DNA from: Aequoribacter fuscus
Lineage (GTDB): Bacteria; Pseudomonadota; Gammaproteobacteria; Pseudomonadales; Halieaceae
Reading direction: 5' to 3'
DNA: 64,000 nucleotides
Assembly (NCBI RefSeq): GCF_009910365.1
Contig: NZ_CP036423.1
Span: 1,736,001 to 1,800,000 of the forward strand
Each line of letters starts with the position of its first letter. Positions within the stretch are counted from its first letter, which is position 1. Below are positions 18,826 through 28,277 of this stretch, piece after piece. Under the pieces are notes generated by a model. It worked only from the letters and a program-made list of their open reading frames with translations. It had not been told where the DNA came from and made no database searches. A program made the translations under genes and the position numbers.

Positions 18826-18963
18826 GATTATCTCCTATTTTTATTGTCAGCGAGCATACCTGCACCCTATCGCCCCTGCAATGCCTTTGCCCCGAATTCG
18901 CACTTTACCAAGCACCGTAAATCAATGCTAAACTCGGGGGCTTGCATAACAATAGGAAGCGGT

Positions 18964-19983
18964 ATGAGCAATCACGATATCGATACAAAACGCTTGGGCG
19001 ACTATCTACAAGATTACATTCCTGGGCTGGGCGACGACCTCCAAGCCGAAAAGTTTGCCGGCGGACAATCGAACCCTACGTTTAAGCTGACCAGTGGCGA
19101 CCAGCATTTTGTATTGCGTCGCAAACCCAAAGGCGAGCTCCTGAAATCGGCGCACGCTGTCGATCGTGAATTCCGAGTCATCAGCGCCTTGGCGGGCACC
19201 GACGTACCGGTGCCCCACGCTTATGTCTTGTGCGAAGACGACGCTGTCATTGGCTCAATGTTCTACGTCATGGAATACAAGGAAGGGCGAATACTCTGGG
19301 ATCCAACCCTTCCCGAAATTGAAACCCCTCAAGAGCGCGCAAGTATCTATGATTCCATGAACGCCACGCTCGCGGCCTTACACAACGTCAATGTAGAGGC
19401 CGTCGGTTTGAGTGATTACGGACGACCGGGAAATTACTTCGAACGCCAGGTCAGCCGCTGGAGCAAACAGTACCGTGCCTCCGAGATCGATACCATCCCC
19501 GACATGGAAACGCTAATGAAATATTTGGTGAACAACATGCCGCCAGATGATGGCTCGGTATCGCTAGTTCACGGTGATTATCGTCTAGACAACATGATGT
19601 TTGCCCATGACAAACCCGAAGTTATTGCCCTACTGGATTGGGAACTATCGACGCTTGGCAACCCGATTGCTGACCTAGCAAACCAGTGCATGGCGTGGAT
19701 GCTGCCCTCAGAGGGGAGCATGCGCGGCTTGAGCGATGTCGACCGCGTTGCCTTAGGCATTCCCAGTAATGAAGAGTACATTGCTAAGTACTGTGAACGG
19801 ACCGGCAGAACAGAAATTCAGAACTGGAATTTCTATTTGATCTTTTCTTTGTTCCGCCTCGCAGCCATTGTTCAAGGTATTCGCAAACGCGCTCAAATAG
19901 GCACGGCCTCGAGCGCCGAGGCAGATGCCCGAGGCGATTTGGTTTACCCACTGGCGGCCATGGGCGTGAGTTTGATCCCCTAA
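18964..19983 (+). CDS. APH-type phosphotransferase (ACAD10/11 N-domain-like)
   Basis: A 339-residue aminoglycoside-phosphotransferase-fold kinase. It shows the N-lobe GGQSNPTFKLTSGDQHFVLR, the catalytic loop HGDYRLDNMMF and the metal-binding LDWELSTLGNPIADLAN. Relatives form the kinase domain of acyl-CoA dehydrogenase 10/11 and are common in lipid catabolic gene clusters, where they phosphorylate 4-hydroxyacyl-CoAs. That activity is a plausible inference here, not shown. ATG 18964 is preceded by AGGA; the longer frame from 18844 lacks family similarity. It is divergent from an acyl-CoA synthetase. Confidence 0.86.
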   Translation: MSNHDIDTKRLGDYLQDYIPGLGDDLQAEKFAGGQSNPTFKLTSGDQHFVLRRKPKGELLKSAHAVDREFRVISALAGTDVPVPHAYVLCEDDAVIGSMFYVMEYKEGRILWDPTLPEIETPQERASIYDSMNATLAALHNVNVEAVGLSDYGRPGNYFERQVSRWSKQYRASEIDTIPDMETLMKYLVNNMPPDDGSVSLVHGDYRLDNMMFAHDKPEVIALLDWELSTLGNPIADLANQCMAWMLPSEGSMRGLSDVDRVALGIPSNEEYIAKYCERTGRTEIQNWNFYLIFSLFRLAAIVQGIRKRAQIGTASSAEADARGDLVYPLAAMGVSLIP

Positions 19984-19985
19984 AC

Positions 19986-21503
19986 CTACGCGGCTTTAAC
20001 GACTCGAGGCGCGGGTCGACGCCGTGCCATTCTGGGCCTTTTCACGAGCACTTTGGGTTTGAGATCGCCAGACTCAAAGCGCTCGAGGATTTGCTCCATC
20101 AAGCGAGATATCCGCGTGCAAGTACGAATAGTCTCGACGTGGGGGAACGTGGCTTGCTCACCGGCCTGCATCAACTCCAGCAGTTCTTGCTCTGACATGT
20201 GTGCTAACAGCTTGGCCGGGTTGCGCCACTGAAATTTCGGAACGATGTTAACGTCACCACTATAATCTTGGTCAATCAAACTGTGAACGCCGTTAACCAA
20301 CAAATTCAAGCGCGGCCAGCGATCGCCCTCTTTCTGGACAATACCACGATAAAAGTTTAAGACTTCACGCGACACCCCGACACCCAAATCGCCCAGCGCT
20401 TTTCGCAATCTTGAGCGATCCTCTGGCCCTCGCAGTTTTAGGAATGGCGTCACCAAGGGATTGATCATGCTCACAATAAAATGATTGGTACTGTACAGCC
20501 GCGACAGTCGCTTCGCGGGCAAATCGTCTGCGATGGAACCATCCACCCAGCGCCGCGACGGCAGGTAGGGTTGTGCTTCCCCGTGCACATTCTTAGCCAT
20601 CAGCATGACGGGCGGAAAAACGCCCGGCACGGCGCAAGAGGCCTCAACCGCAGACCGAATAAACACATTGGGTGAGGTAATTGCATTTAACAGCCGCGAC
20701 CGCTGATGCGGCTCTGCAGGCGCTACCGTGATACTTACTTGCCGTCCGGTCAAATGGTAGGCTTCCTGAAACGTCATATCGGGAATCAGACGCGCAATAA
20801 TGTCCCGGAGCTCACTAATATCGATGCTCGCACCACCGCCGAACAGACGGGCTAAGACGCCAGCTTCTTTTTCTGCCTCGTGCCGAATCAAATTCGGGTC
20901 ATAAAAACGCTCTAACGCTTTGTCGCTGTGCGTGCCGATGATGCCCGCCACTAAAGACCCGGCGCTGGAGCCCGATATAACGCGGGGCAGCAGACCTTGA
21001 TCTAACAGCGTTTTCACTACGCCCATGTGATAAAACCCAAGAACGCCACCGCCACTGAGCATTAGGGCAGAGCGCCCATAGCAAATGTTGGCGCGATAAA
21101 AGAAATCGAGCTTTTCTTCCACGCTGATCACCGAATCATCGAGCTCAGCAAGCGTAACAAGGGCGTCGCTGATTTCTTCTATATACTGCTCGATCAGCGT
21201 TTTGGTGCCAAACTTAGAACGCTGATATAGGGTGTTGCGCCCCATCCCGCCCATATTGCCATGAATGCCTTCATTAAGCGTAAAAAGCAACCCGTGATAA
21301 TCCTGTTTGACGCGCAAGGCGCGCAGTCGATCCAGTCGCAGCCGAATTTGAGCGAAGTCGTACAAGCTGGACTGATCGCGCTGACGCCACCGCAAAGCGC
21401 CAGATAGCTCATCGTGCCGTTGCGCCGCGCTCTTCCATTCGGGATAGCTCAGCGCGGTGGCAAGAGCCTCTTCTTGCGCCTTCAGCTCAGTTTTCTTCGA
21501 CAT
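19986..21503 (-). CDS. Patatin-like phospholipase/lipase with DUF3336 domain
   Basis: The 505-residue protein has an N-terminal DUF3336 region (about 1-140) followed by a patatin domain. The oxyanion loop is SGGGVLGFYHMG (150-161), the nucleophile elbow is GSSAG with Ser180, and the dyad aspartate lies in VDGSIADDLP. This order is that of yeast TGL3/4/5 triacylglycerol lipases and their bacterial relatives. No signal peptide is seen, so it probably acts on intracellular lipid stores or membrane lipid. The C-terminus is very basic and proline-rich (KPKVLVKRPRMARRRPAPR). Its stop is 3 bases from the convergent phosphotransferase gene. Confidence 0.9.
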   Translation of the reverse strand: MSKKTELKAQEEALATALSYPEWKSAAQRHDELSGALRWRQRDQSSLYDFAQIRLRLDRLRALRVKQDYHGLLFTLNEGIHGNMGGMGRNTLYQRSKFGTKTLIEQYIEEISDALVTLAELDDSVISVEEKLDFFYRANICYGRSALMLSGGGVLGFYHMGVVKTLLDQGLLPRVISGSSAGSLVAGIIGTHSDKALERFYDPNLIRHEAEKEAGVLARLFGGGASIDISELRDIIARLIPDMTFQEAYHLTGRQVSITVAPAEPHQRSRLLNAITSPNVFIRSAVEASCAVPGVFPPVMLMAKNVHGEAQPYLPSRRWVDGSIADDLPAKRLSRLYSTNHFIVSMINPLVTPFLKLRGPEDRSRLRKALGDLGVGVSREVLNFYRGIVQKEGDRWPRLNLLVNGVHSLIDQDYSGDVNIVPKFQWRNPAKLLAHMSEQELLELMQAGEQATFPHVETIRTCTRISRLMEQILERFESGDLKPKVLVKRPRMARRRPAPRVVKAA

Positions 21504-21515
21504 ACTCTTCTCGCT

Positions 21516-23081
21516 CTATTGGGCTTTGGTATCGTCTGCTCTGGCCGCTGCCTTGTAGGCATCAACCAAATGACGTTTATACAGTTTACCGTTATCCATC
21601 CGCGGCAACTTCTCCATAAAATCGATAGCCTTGGGCACTTTTATCGACGACAAACGTTCCTTAAGCCACTCTACCAGCTCGATGGCGACCTCGTCTGTAG
21701 CGTCGACCCAATTTTCAGGCTCAACAACTGCGTGCACCCGCTCCCCAAACTCTTCATCGGGCACACCAAAGACCGCTACATCTGCAACCAAGTCGTGATT
21801 GATGAGGGTATTCTCGATCTCTTGGGGATAAATATTTACGCCACCGCTGATAATGGTGAAGTGTTTACGGTCGGTAAGATACAAATAGCCTTCCTCATCG
21901 ACGTAACCTACGTCACCTGTGGTCGCCAACGCGTCGTTCAAATACGCCTCGGCCGTTTTTTCAGGTTCCTTGTAGTACTCAAAGCGCGCTCCTAACGTAG
22001 CTGCAGCCTCAAAATACACCGTACCAACCTCACCCACAGGCAATTCGTTGCCGTCATCATCCAGAATGTGTAGCTTACCTGCGGTGACACGCCCCACCGA
22101 GCCTTTGTGTTCGAGCCACTCGGGGGATGTAATCAAAGTCGCCCCAATACTCTCACTCGCGGCGTAATACTCGTTAATGATGGGCCCCCACCAGTCGATC
22201 ATTTGCTGCTTGATCTCAACCGGACAAGGCGCAGCGGCATGAATTGCAAAACGGTGCGTCGACAGATCGTACTTAGCCCTAATCTCGGCGGGCAGTTTTA
22301 GCAAACGCACAAACATAATCGGAACCCATTGGCTGTGGGTCACCTCATAGCGTTCGATCGCAGCGAGCGCGGCCTCTGCGTCAAACTTTTCCATGACGAC
22401 GACAGTGCCGCCCATATCTTGCGTCATCATACTGTAGTGCAAGGGCGCCGCGTGATACAAAGGCGCGGGGCTTAAATAGGTTGTTTCGTCGCTAAAACCG
22501 AAAAACACACCCAGAGAAGCCCCCAATGGATGCGGGGAATCGTAGGCCGCATCAGGTGTTACCGGCAACACACCTTTTGGTTTACCCGTGGTACCCGATG
22601 AGTACAGCATAGCCGTGCCTTTGCTTTGATCATCGATCGGTTCGCGGGGCATTTGATCCAACACCTCATCCCACGACTCGTAGCCTTTTGCGATACCGCC
22701 GAACATGTAGCGGTGTTCGATACCACTGGCGACCTGCAACAAATCTGCCGCTTGGTCCCGCAAACGATGGCTAATGACGAAGACTTTGGCTTCGCAGTTT
22801 TGGAGTATGTAGGCGATTTCTTCCGCCTTTAAATGTGTACTTATCGGCGTAAAAATCACCCCACTTCGATAGGCACCCCAGCAAATTTCAAGAAAATGCG
22901 CATTGTTTTCCATCATCAGAGCAACGTGATCACCCGCGTGCACACCCAAAGTACGGAACAGTTGCGCCACTTGGTTTGAGTGCTGATCGAATTCTTCATA
23001 GGTGGTGATTTCGCCACTGTTGGCCATGATGACGGCTGGCTTTAACGGTGTTTGTTCAGCGGTTACTGAGATATGCGGCAT
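21516..23081 (-). CDS. AMP-forming acyl-CoA synthetase
   Basis: A second ANL-family acyl-CoA ligase of 521 residues, with AMLYSSGTTGKPKGVLP (adenylate-binding loop), YYAASESIGAT, TGDVGYVDEEGYLYLTDRK and the C-terminal DNGKLYKR lysine motif. I chose ATG 23081 (MPHISVTAEQTPLKPAVI), which is preceded by AAGGAT; the frame reaches 23120. It reads towards the patatin gene 12 bases downstream, so the pair may release and activate fatty acids together. Differences from the 17131-18825 enzyme (short first domain, no long N-terminal leader) suggest another substrate. Confidence 0.9.
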   Translation of the reverse strand: MPHISVTAEQTPLKPAVIMANSGEITTYEEFDQHSNQVAQLFRTLGVHAGDHVALMMENNAHFLEICWGAYRSGVIFTPISTHLKAEEIAYILQNCEAKVFVISHRLRDQAADLLQVASGIEHRYMFGGIAKGYESWDEVLDQMPREPIDDQSKGTAMLYSSGTTGKPKGVLPVTPDAAYDSPHPLGASLGVFFGFSDETTYLSPAPLYHAAPLHYSMMTQDMGGTVVVMEKFDAEAALAAIERYEVTHSQWVPIMFVRLLKLPAEIRAKYDLSTHRFAIHAAAPCPVEIKQQMIDWWGPIINEYYAASESIGATLITSPEWLEHKGSVGRVTAGKLHILDDDGNELPVGEVGTVYFEAAATLGARFEYYKEPEKTAEAYLNDALATTGDVGYVDEEGYLYLTDRKHFTIISGGVNIYPQEIENTLINHDLVADVAVFGVPDEEFGERVHAVVEPENWVDATDEVAIELVEWLKERLSSIKVPKAIDFMEKLPRMDNGKLYKRHLVDAYKAAARADDTKAQ

Positions 23082-23114
23082 GATCTTATCCTTATCCAAT
23101 GTCTGAGAGATCGA

Positions 23115-23128
23115 TAGCACAAGTGCTA
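23115..23128. promoter_or_regulatory. Palindrome between divergent acyl-CoA synthetase and D-amino-acid operon
   Basis: TAGCAC-AA-GTGCTA is a perfect 6-base-arm inverted repeat. It lies 34 bases before the acyl-CoA synthetase start and about 85 bases before the D-glutamate-cyclase-like gene. It could be an operator for either divergent gene. No regulator gene is adjacent, and I do not recognise the motif. Confidence 0.35.
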
Positions 23129-23212
23129 CGCGTCACGAATTTTGGCGGCAAGTACTGTCTAAAACTCGGCGCTTCTGATAACGTTTTGGTTTCTTTGCTC
23201 AGCCCTTAGCTT

Positions 23213-23983
23213 ATGACACCGAGTGACTTACGACAACTGTGCCGAACAGGTAAATGGACAGGCCCCACTGCGGGTGTGTGCGATGGCTATGTGCAATGCA
23301 ATATCGTCGCCTTGCCCGAAGCCTATGCGGCTGACTTCGCAAGGTTCTGCGCTCTAAACCCCAAACCGTGCCCCATCATTGGGCAATCGAACCCAGGCGA
23401 GACAAATGTGCCTTTGCTGGGGGATTTTGACATTCGCACCGACTGCCCAAAATACCAACTTTTTGTCGATGGCAGTCCAACTGCAGAACTACAAGACATC
23501 AGAGACTATTGGCAGGAAGATTGGGTCTTCTTTGGCTTGGGTTGCTCTTTCTCATTCGAGGACGCCCTACTCCAAGCGGGCATACCCTTGCGCCATATCG
23601 AACAGGATCGAAACGTTGCAATGTACAACACCAACATTGCCTGCCAAAGTGCCGGGCCCTTTAGCGGTAATATGGTGGTCAGCATGCGGCCTCTGAGCGT
23701 GGCGCATACCATTCGCTCGATTCAAATATGCAGCCGCTTCCCCGCCGTGCATGGTGCGCCGATTCACTTTGGCAACCCCAAAGACATCGGGATTGATGAC
23801 ATCAACAAACCAGACTACGGTGACAAGGTCGAGATTCGCGAGGGTGAGATCCCTGTCTTTTGGGCCTGCGGCGTCACACCGCAGCAGGCTCTGCGGGCCG
23901 CGAAAATTCCATGTGCGATAACCCATGCACCCGGTCATATGTTAGTCACCGATTTGCGCAATGCAGAGCTTGCGACCTTATGA
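23213..23983 (+). CDS. DUF1445 / D-glutamate cyclase N-domain-like protein (putative hydro-lyase)
   Basis: The 256-residue protein matches the DUF1445 family (Bacillus YcsI; N-terminal half of mammalian DGLUCY, a D-glutamate cyclase). Typical segments are [81 protein letters not shown] and the C-terminal [12 protein letters not shown]. Mammalian DGLUCY turns D-glutamate into 5-oxo-D-proline. The ATG has little Shine-Dalgarno. The stop overlaps the next gene (PxpA) as ATGA. The context with PxpA, a DUF4392 gene, D-amino acid transaminase and alanine racemase supports D-glutamate metabolism. Confidence 0.88.
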   Translation: MTPSDLRQLCRTGKWTGPTAGVCDGYVQCNIVALPEAYAADFARFCALNPKPCPIIGQSNPGETNVPLLGDFDIRTDCPKYQLFVDGSPTAELQDIRDYWQEDWVFFGLGCSFSFEDALLQAGIPLRHIEQDRNVAMYNTNIACQSAGPFSGNMVVSMRPLSVAHTIRSIQICSRFPAVHGAPIHFGNPKDIGIDDINKPDYGDKVEIREGEIPVFWACGVTPQQALRAAKIPCAITHAPGHMLVTDLRNAELATL

Positions 23984-24720
23984 CACGACTTAAATTAAAT
24001 TGCGACCTAGGCGAAGGCTATGGCGCTTGGCATCTCGGCGACGATGAACACATTATGCCCTTGATAGACCAAGCCAATATTGCCTGTGGATTTCACGCTG
24101 GCGACCCGAGTACCATGCTCTCGAGCTTAATGCTGGCTAAAAAACACCAAGTGGAAATTGGGGCACACCCTTCCTACCCCGACCGCGTCGGATTTGGCAG
24201 GCGATCAATGCGAATCGCGCCCCAAGACCTGTACAACGATATTCTTTATCAGACGGCAGCGTTAGCCGGCATGGCCACAACGCTTCAAACACAGGTCACG
24301 TACATCAAACCCCACGGCGCGCTCTACCATGACATGCTCAGCCAGCTAGAGACCTTCAAGGCCTTGCTACAGGTCGCAAAAGACTGCGCACTCAAACTGA
24401 TGGTGCCGGCTGGGGCGACCACCGACCCGATGCGCGAACAGGCCGCTCATGTGGGCGTGGATTTACTGTTTGAGGCGTTCGCGGATCGTCGTTACACCAG
24501 ACACAAGACTCTGCTTGCGCGATCACAACCAGGCGCCGTATTAAGCCAGTCTGAAATGCTAAACCAGGCTCGTCGGCTGATGACAGAGGGGCGAGTTATC
24601 AGCGATTGCGGCGCAGCGATAAACCTTCGGGCCGAAACCTTGTGCGTGCATGGCGACAGCCCTTCTGCCTTAGCAGCACTGACAGAACTTCGCGACTTGG
24701 TGGATCACTGTGTTAACTGA
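23980..24720 (+). CDS. pxpA: 5-oxoprolinase subunit A (LamB/YcsF family)
   Basis: A 246-residue LamB/YcsF protein beginning [18 protein letters not shown] and continuing [30 protein letters not shown] and [12 protein letters not shown], all hallmark segments of PxpA. PxpA works with PxpB and PxpC in ATP-dependent opening of 5-oxoproline to glutamate; no pxpB or pxpC is visible nearby. ATG 23980 overlaps the stop of the DUF1445 gene (ATGA), and the upstream in-frame extension lies inside that gene. Position between the two glutamate-cyclase-like genes suggests it acts on the 5-oxoproline they would make. Confidence 0.93.
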   Translation: MTRLKLNCDLGEGYGAWHLGDDEHIMPLIDQANIACGFHAGDPSTMLSSLMLAKKHQVEIGAHPSYPDRVGFGRRSMRIAPQDLYNDILYQTAALAGMATTLQTQVTYIKPHGALYHDMLSQLETFKALLQVAKDCALKLMVPAGATTDPMREQAAHVGVDLLFEAFADRRYTRHKTLLARSQPGAVLSQSEMLNQARRLMTEGRVISDCGAAINLRAETLCVHGDSPSALAALTELRDLVDHCVN

Positions 24721-25567
24721 AGAGTCATTGAGATTAAGCAGACGCGTTGAAGAACTGCTGGTAGCGCACAATCCCCGAGGCATGGCTCGCCTTCGTCCGC
24801 AGCTAACCCCAGGCTACTGCGCTCGCGCAGCGCAGCAACTTTGGGAACATCGAAATCAAACAATTCTTATCGGCACAGGATTCCCTGTATCCAATACCTT
24901 TGAGACAGACGGGCCGGCTGGCGCAATGGCACTGTACGAAGCTCTGCAAAGCCTGGGCGCTGAAGTCTGGCTTGCAGGACCACCCGCATTAGCCGCTGTG
25001 CTTGCACCAACGCATCAAGTATTAGCGCTGCACGCAGCACACGCCAGCGAGCAGCAGCGACACTGCGAAGAAAGTTTGGGGAGGATCAACCCCGACTTGA
25101 TTCTCGCGATTGAGGTCCCCGGAGCCGCGGCAGACGGCCATTATTACAATATCCGAGGCATTGACATATCAGCGCAGTGTGGCAATTTCGAAAGTTTTAT
25201 GAAGACCCAAGGTTGCCCCACGATAGGCATTGGCGACGGTGGTAACGAGGCGGGCATGGGGAACATCGACGCTGTCGCCGCGGATCTACCCATAAAGCAA
25301 GCGGTGGGTCGGTGTAACGAGCTCGTCATTGCCGACGTGAGCAACTGGGGAGCCTATGCCCTCGTGGGCTTCTTGGGTCACTGGTCGGACAAGCCGTTTT
25401 TACAGGATCTGCGGCACAGACCTTTGTTAGAATGGCTGACCCAGCATGGTGCTGTCGATGGTGTCACCCACAAAACCACTGCGACCGAGGATGGACTGAC
25501 ATTGGGTAGCGGCAATCGTTTGATTGATGCGCTAATAAACATTTTTAGCACAGAGCAGGACTCCTAA
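24710..25567 (+). CDS. DUF4392 / glutamate cyclase C-domain-like protein
   Basis: A 285-residue protein matching the DUF4392 (GLUCM-like C-terminal) family, the second half of mammalian D-glutamate cyclase. Features include ILIGTGFPV, FETDGPAGAMALYEAL, the ILAIEVPGAAADGHYYNIRGIDIS segment and IGIGDGGNEAGMGN, a glycine-rich metal- or substrate-binding loop. The start is GTG at 24710, 11 bases inside pxpA, and the stop overlaps the transaminase start (TAATG). Together with the DUF1445 gene it would make a split form of the two-domain cyclase. Catalytic roles of the two halves in bacteria are not known to me. Confidence 0.85.
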   Translation: MLTEESLRLSRRVEELLVAHNPRGMARLRPQLTPGYCARAAQQLWEHRNQTILIGTGFPVSNTFETDGPAGAMALYEALQSLGAEVWLAGPPALAAVLAPTHQVLALHAAHASEQQRHCEESLGRINPDLILAIEVPGAAADGHYYNIRGIDISAQCGNFESFMKTQGCPTIGIGDGGNEAGMGNIDAVAADLPIKQAVGRCNELVIADVSNWGAYALVGFLGHWSDKPFLQDLRHRPLLEWLTQHGAVDGVTHKTTATEDGLTLGSGNRLIDALINIFSTEQDS

Positions 25568-26436
25568 TGACACAACCTGAACTCGCGTATCTTAACGGTC
25601 ATTACCTACCAAAAAACGAAGCGCAGATCTCGCCCATGGACCGAGGCTTCTTGTTTGGCGACGGTATCTATGAAGTCATTCCGTGCCACAATCGCAAACC
25701 GATTGCACTGCAGCGGCATATCGATCGTTTACAGCGCAACTTAAGCGCAATCGGCATAAAAGCAGGTCATGACGACAGCCACTGGGCCGGCATTATTCGC
25801 ACGCTTGCACAGGAATCACCCACAGAGCATTGTGGCGTTTATCTGCACATTTCACGGGGCACCGCAGCGAAGCGTCATCACACTTACAGTGACGGTCTAA
25901 GCCCAACTCAGTTTGCCTACAGTTTCCAAATACCTGCGCCGCCCTCCAGCGCCAACAGGCCTAGCATGGGCCTGAAGTTAAAATCTCAGGAAGATCTTCG
26001 CTGGCTGCATTGTGATGTAAAAGTCACCGCACTGCTGGGTAACGTTCTGCACTACCAATACGCCGTTGATGAGGGTTTTGACGAGGCCTTACTGTATCGG
26101 CCCTCAGGAAAAATCACGGAGGCCTCCGCCAGCAATGTGTTCTGCGTTAAAAATGGCGTGATTTTTACCCCGGCTTTGGACAACACCTTATTGCCTGGCA
26201 TTACGCGAGGCTTAGTCATTGATGTCCTTCGAGACCACAGCAAGATCACCGTCTTAGAGCAAGATCTTGGTCTGCAGGATTTTCTGGACGCGGACGAAGT
26301 ATGGCTGAGTTCTTCCACGAGAGAGCTGGCGCCGGTAACCCAAATCGACGAGCGCGTCATTGGTAACGGAGAGATTGGCCCAATGTGGGCACGTGTTATT
26401 GATCTGTTCCAGCGGCACAAATACGAGTACGCATGA
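25567..26436 (+). CDS. dat: D-amino acid transaminase
   Basis: A 289-residue fold-type IV PLP aminotransferase. The N-terminal DRGFLFGDGIYEVI is the D-amino acid transaminase signature, the PLP lysine is Lys152 in CDVKVTALLGNVL, and Glu185 in ITEASASNV contacts the pyridine nitrogen. SSSTRELAPVTQID near the C-terminus completes the family pattern. The enzyme exchanges amino groups between D-alanine and 2-oxoglutarate, giving D-glutamate. It overlaps DUF4392 upstream and alr downstream by 1 and 4 bases, so the operon would connect alanine racemase to D-glutamate cyclisation. A branched-chain aminotransferase is less likely given the motifs. Confidence 0.9.
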   Translation: MTQPELAYLNGHYLPKNEAQISPMDRGFLFGDGIYEVIPCHNRKPIALQRHIDRLQRNLSAIGIKAGHDDSHWAGIIRTLAQESPTEHCGVYLHISRGTAAKRHHTYSDGLSPTQFAYSFQIPAPPSSANRPSMGLKLKSQEDLRWLHCDVKVTALLGNVLHYQYAVDEGFDEALLYRPSGKITEASASNVFCVKNGVIFTPALDNTLLPGITRGLVIDVLRDHSKITVLEQDLGLQDFLDADEVWLSSSTRELAPVTQIDERVIGNGEIGPMWARVIDLFQRHKYEYA

Positions 26437-27497
26437 CACGCCCAACCTTCGCTTATATCGATATTGAGGCGCTTCGCGCCAATGCGCTATGGCTAAAGCA
26501 GCACTGCCTCGGCAGCAAACTCATGTGTGTCGTCAAAGCCGACGCTTACGGGCATGACCTTAAACTTATCGCGCCCGCTCTGTCCAACATCGCCGATGGA
26601 TTCGCGGTGGCTCACTGCACCGAAGGTCTTGAGCTAAGAGCCATCAACCCAACCGCACCGATTTTAGTGCTTGAAGGCACCTTCGATGCCGCTGAGCTCA
26701 ATGCGGCGTATCAACACGACTTGACCGTCGCACTCACCAACACGTGGCAAGTACGTGACTATCTGGCTCGACCGCTCGATCAACGACCCACTGTCTGGGT
26801 AAAAGTCGATACCGGTATGCACCGCTTGGGCTTATCAGAAACAGAGCTCAACGCGCTGTGTCGCGATAACCGCTTACCTCAGGATACTGTTCTGTTTACG
26901 CACTTCTCGGACGCCGATACCGATGCTGAGAAGACCGCCTTACAGCTCGCCAGACTGACTCGTTTGGGGGAGCGCCACAAGCTCATGATGAGTGCGGCCA
27001 ACTCACCGGCCTGCCTTATGCACCCTAATACGCATTTGGACTGGGTAAGACCGGGTTACTCACTCTACGGAGGAAGCCCGCTGGCGCATATCGAGGACAA
27101 CCTGCGGCCGGTCATGAGTGTTTACACTCGTATTCACAGTATCCGATCGCTGCCTGTGGGCGAATGCGTCGGCTACGGTAGCACTTGGTGCGCCGAGCGA
27201 GCGTCAAAAATTGCTACCCTACCTATCGGTTACGCCGATGGGTACCCAAGATCCATAAAGAGTGGGACCAAGGTCTGGCTCCACAATCAATTTGCCCCAG
27301 TGGTCGGTCGAGTCTCAATGGATTTACTAACGATTGATGTGACCGACATACCTGCGGCAAAAGCGGGCGACTTGGTCGAAGTATGGGGCCAACACATGAC
27401 GCTTCATGCCCTAGCCAACCACAATGAATTATCCGGTTACGAAATCATGGCGCGCATTCCGAAACGCTTACCAAGAAGCAGCGACTGGTTGCTATAA
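26433..27497 (+). CDS. alr: Alanine racemase
   Basis: A 354-residue fold-type III PLP racemase with Lys35 in VVKADAYGHD as PLP lysine, Tyr248 in ECVGYGSTW as the second catalytic base, and RPGYSLYGGSP and IGYADGYPRS as further family signatures. It interconverts L- and D-alanine. The usual glycine after YGH is Asp here, a minor variation. ATG 26433 overlaps the transaminase stop by 4 bases. The final 6 bases overlap the convergent gspB gene. Whether this is the cell's main (biosynthetic) or a catabolic racemase cannot be told; its location favours a catabolic or interconversion role. Confidence 0.94.
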   Translation: MTRPTFAYIDIEALRANALWLKQHCLGSKLMCVVKADAYGHDLKLIAPALSNIADGFAVAHCTEGLELRAINPTAPILVLEGTFDAAELNAAYQHDLTVALTNTWQVRDYLARPLDQRPTVWVKVDTGMHRLGLSETELNALCRDNRLPQDTVLFTHFSDADTDAEKTALQLARLTRLGERHKLMMSAANSPACLMHPNTHLDWVRPGYSLYGGSPLAHIEDNLRPVMSVYTRIHSIRSLPVGECVGYGSTWCAERASKIATLPIGYADGYPRSIKSGTKVWLHNQFAPVVGRVSMDLLTIDVTDIPAAKAGDLVEVWGQHMTLHALANHNELSGYEIMARIPKRLPRSSDWLL

Positions 27498-28274
27498 GTT
27501 TACCCAGCTGCTGAGTGCCGGCAACAAAAAGCGCGTGCCATCTCCAGTCTCGAATACGGTGCTTTTTTCACGGATTTCAATGATTTTGATGCCGCTAATT
27601 TGCTGCCCCTCAGACCACCATTCGCGGTTTATCATCACCTTGCTCACGCCTGGGGATTGGTAATCGTGCGCACTGTACAACAACGTCGGCACACTATTCC
27701 TGGCCTCGTCGCTTAGAGAATCGAGCAAGGGTAAGGCGCTTGCGAGTGCCGCATCGCGCTGACTGCTCGCCAACAAGCTTTGTGCGCGAGCGAGCAGCTG
27801 ATTCTCGTCTATGCCAGCGGGTGTCATGTTCGCTTTAGCTGGCACACTAAGCTCAGACTGCGATGGCTCCTGGGCTGAATTTGTGGCGTTTTGCATCGAA
27901 CTCTCGGGCATCTCAGACTCAACAGATCGCTGAGTAAAACTCGCTCGCTCTGCTCTGGCGCGATCGTACAAAGCCATAAGAGCCTCTGAAGGCTCAGCCG
28001 ACGTCCGCGTCTCTGCTGAATCAGCGCTGCCAGACGCCGCCGGATTTGCATTCGATACGGCATTATGGATCACAGGCGTCGGCGTGGGCTCAACGACCAC
28101 GTTACCATCAGGGGTGAACGCTGTGCTGACAAACCAGACCGTCACTGCACTCCCGATTGCTGCTGCAAGCACAATACTCAATGCCCACGATGATACCGAA
28201 ATCGATGGAGGCGGCCCTTGTGTGGTGACCATTTCACCATTAGCCCGACGATGCGCATCGCTTACAAGAGACAT
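27492..28274 (-). CDS. gspB: Type II secretion accessory protein GspB
   Basis: A 260-residue inner-membrane protein: short cytoplasmic N-terminus, one transmembrane helix (about residues 29-50), a long Ser/Ala/Pro/Glu-rich periplasmic linker (55-195) and a C-terminal GspB domain (about 200-260, SAHDYQSPGVSKVMINREWWSEGQ split by the typical W-W-EG pattern). GspB works with GspA to help the GspD secretin cross or bind peptidoglycan. It lies 3 bases downstream of gspA. The main gsp operon is not in this window. Confidence 0.86.
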   Translation of the reverse strand: MSLVSDAHRRANGEMVTTQGPPPSISVSSWALSIVLAAAIGSAVTVWFVSTAFTPDGNVVVEPTPTPVIHNAVSNANPAASGSADSAETRTSAEPSEALMALYDRARAERASFTQRSVESEMPESSMQNATNSAQEPSQSELSVPAKANMTPAGIDENQLLARAQSLLASSQRDAALASALPLLDSLSDEARNSVPTLLYSAHDYQSPGVSKVMINREWWSEGQQISGIKIIEIREKSTVFETGDGTRFLLPALSSWVNL

Positions 28275-28277
28275 AGG

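Noticed and set aside
23567-23938. A 123-codon minus-strand open frame inside the DUF1445 gene
   Set aside because: It is an antisense shadow of a conserved, operon-embedded gene and has no family signature.
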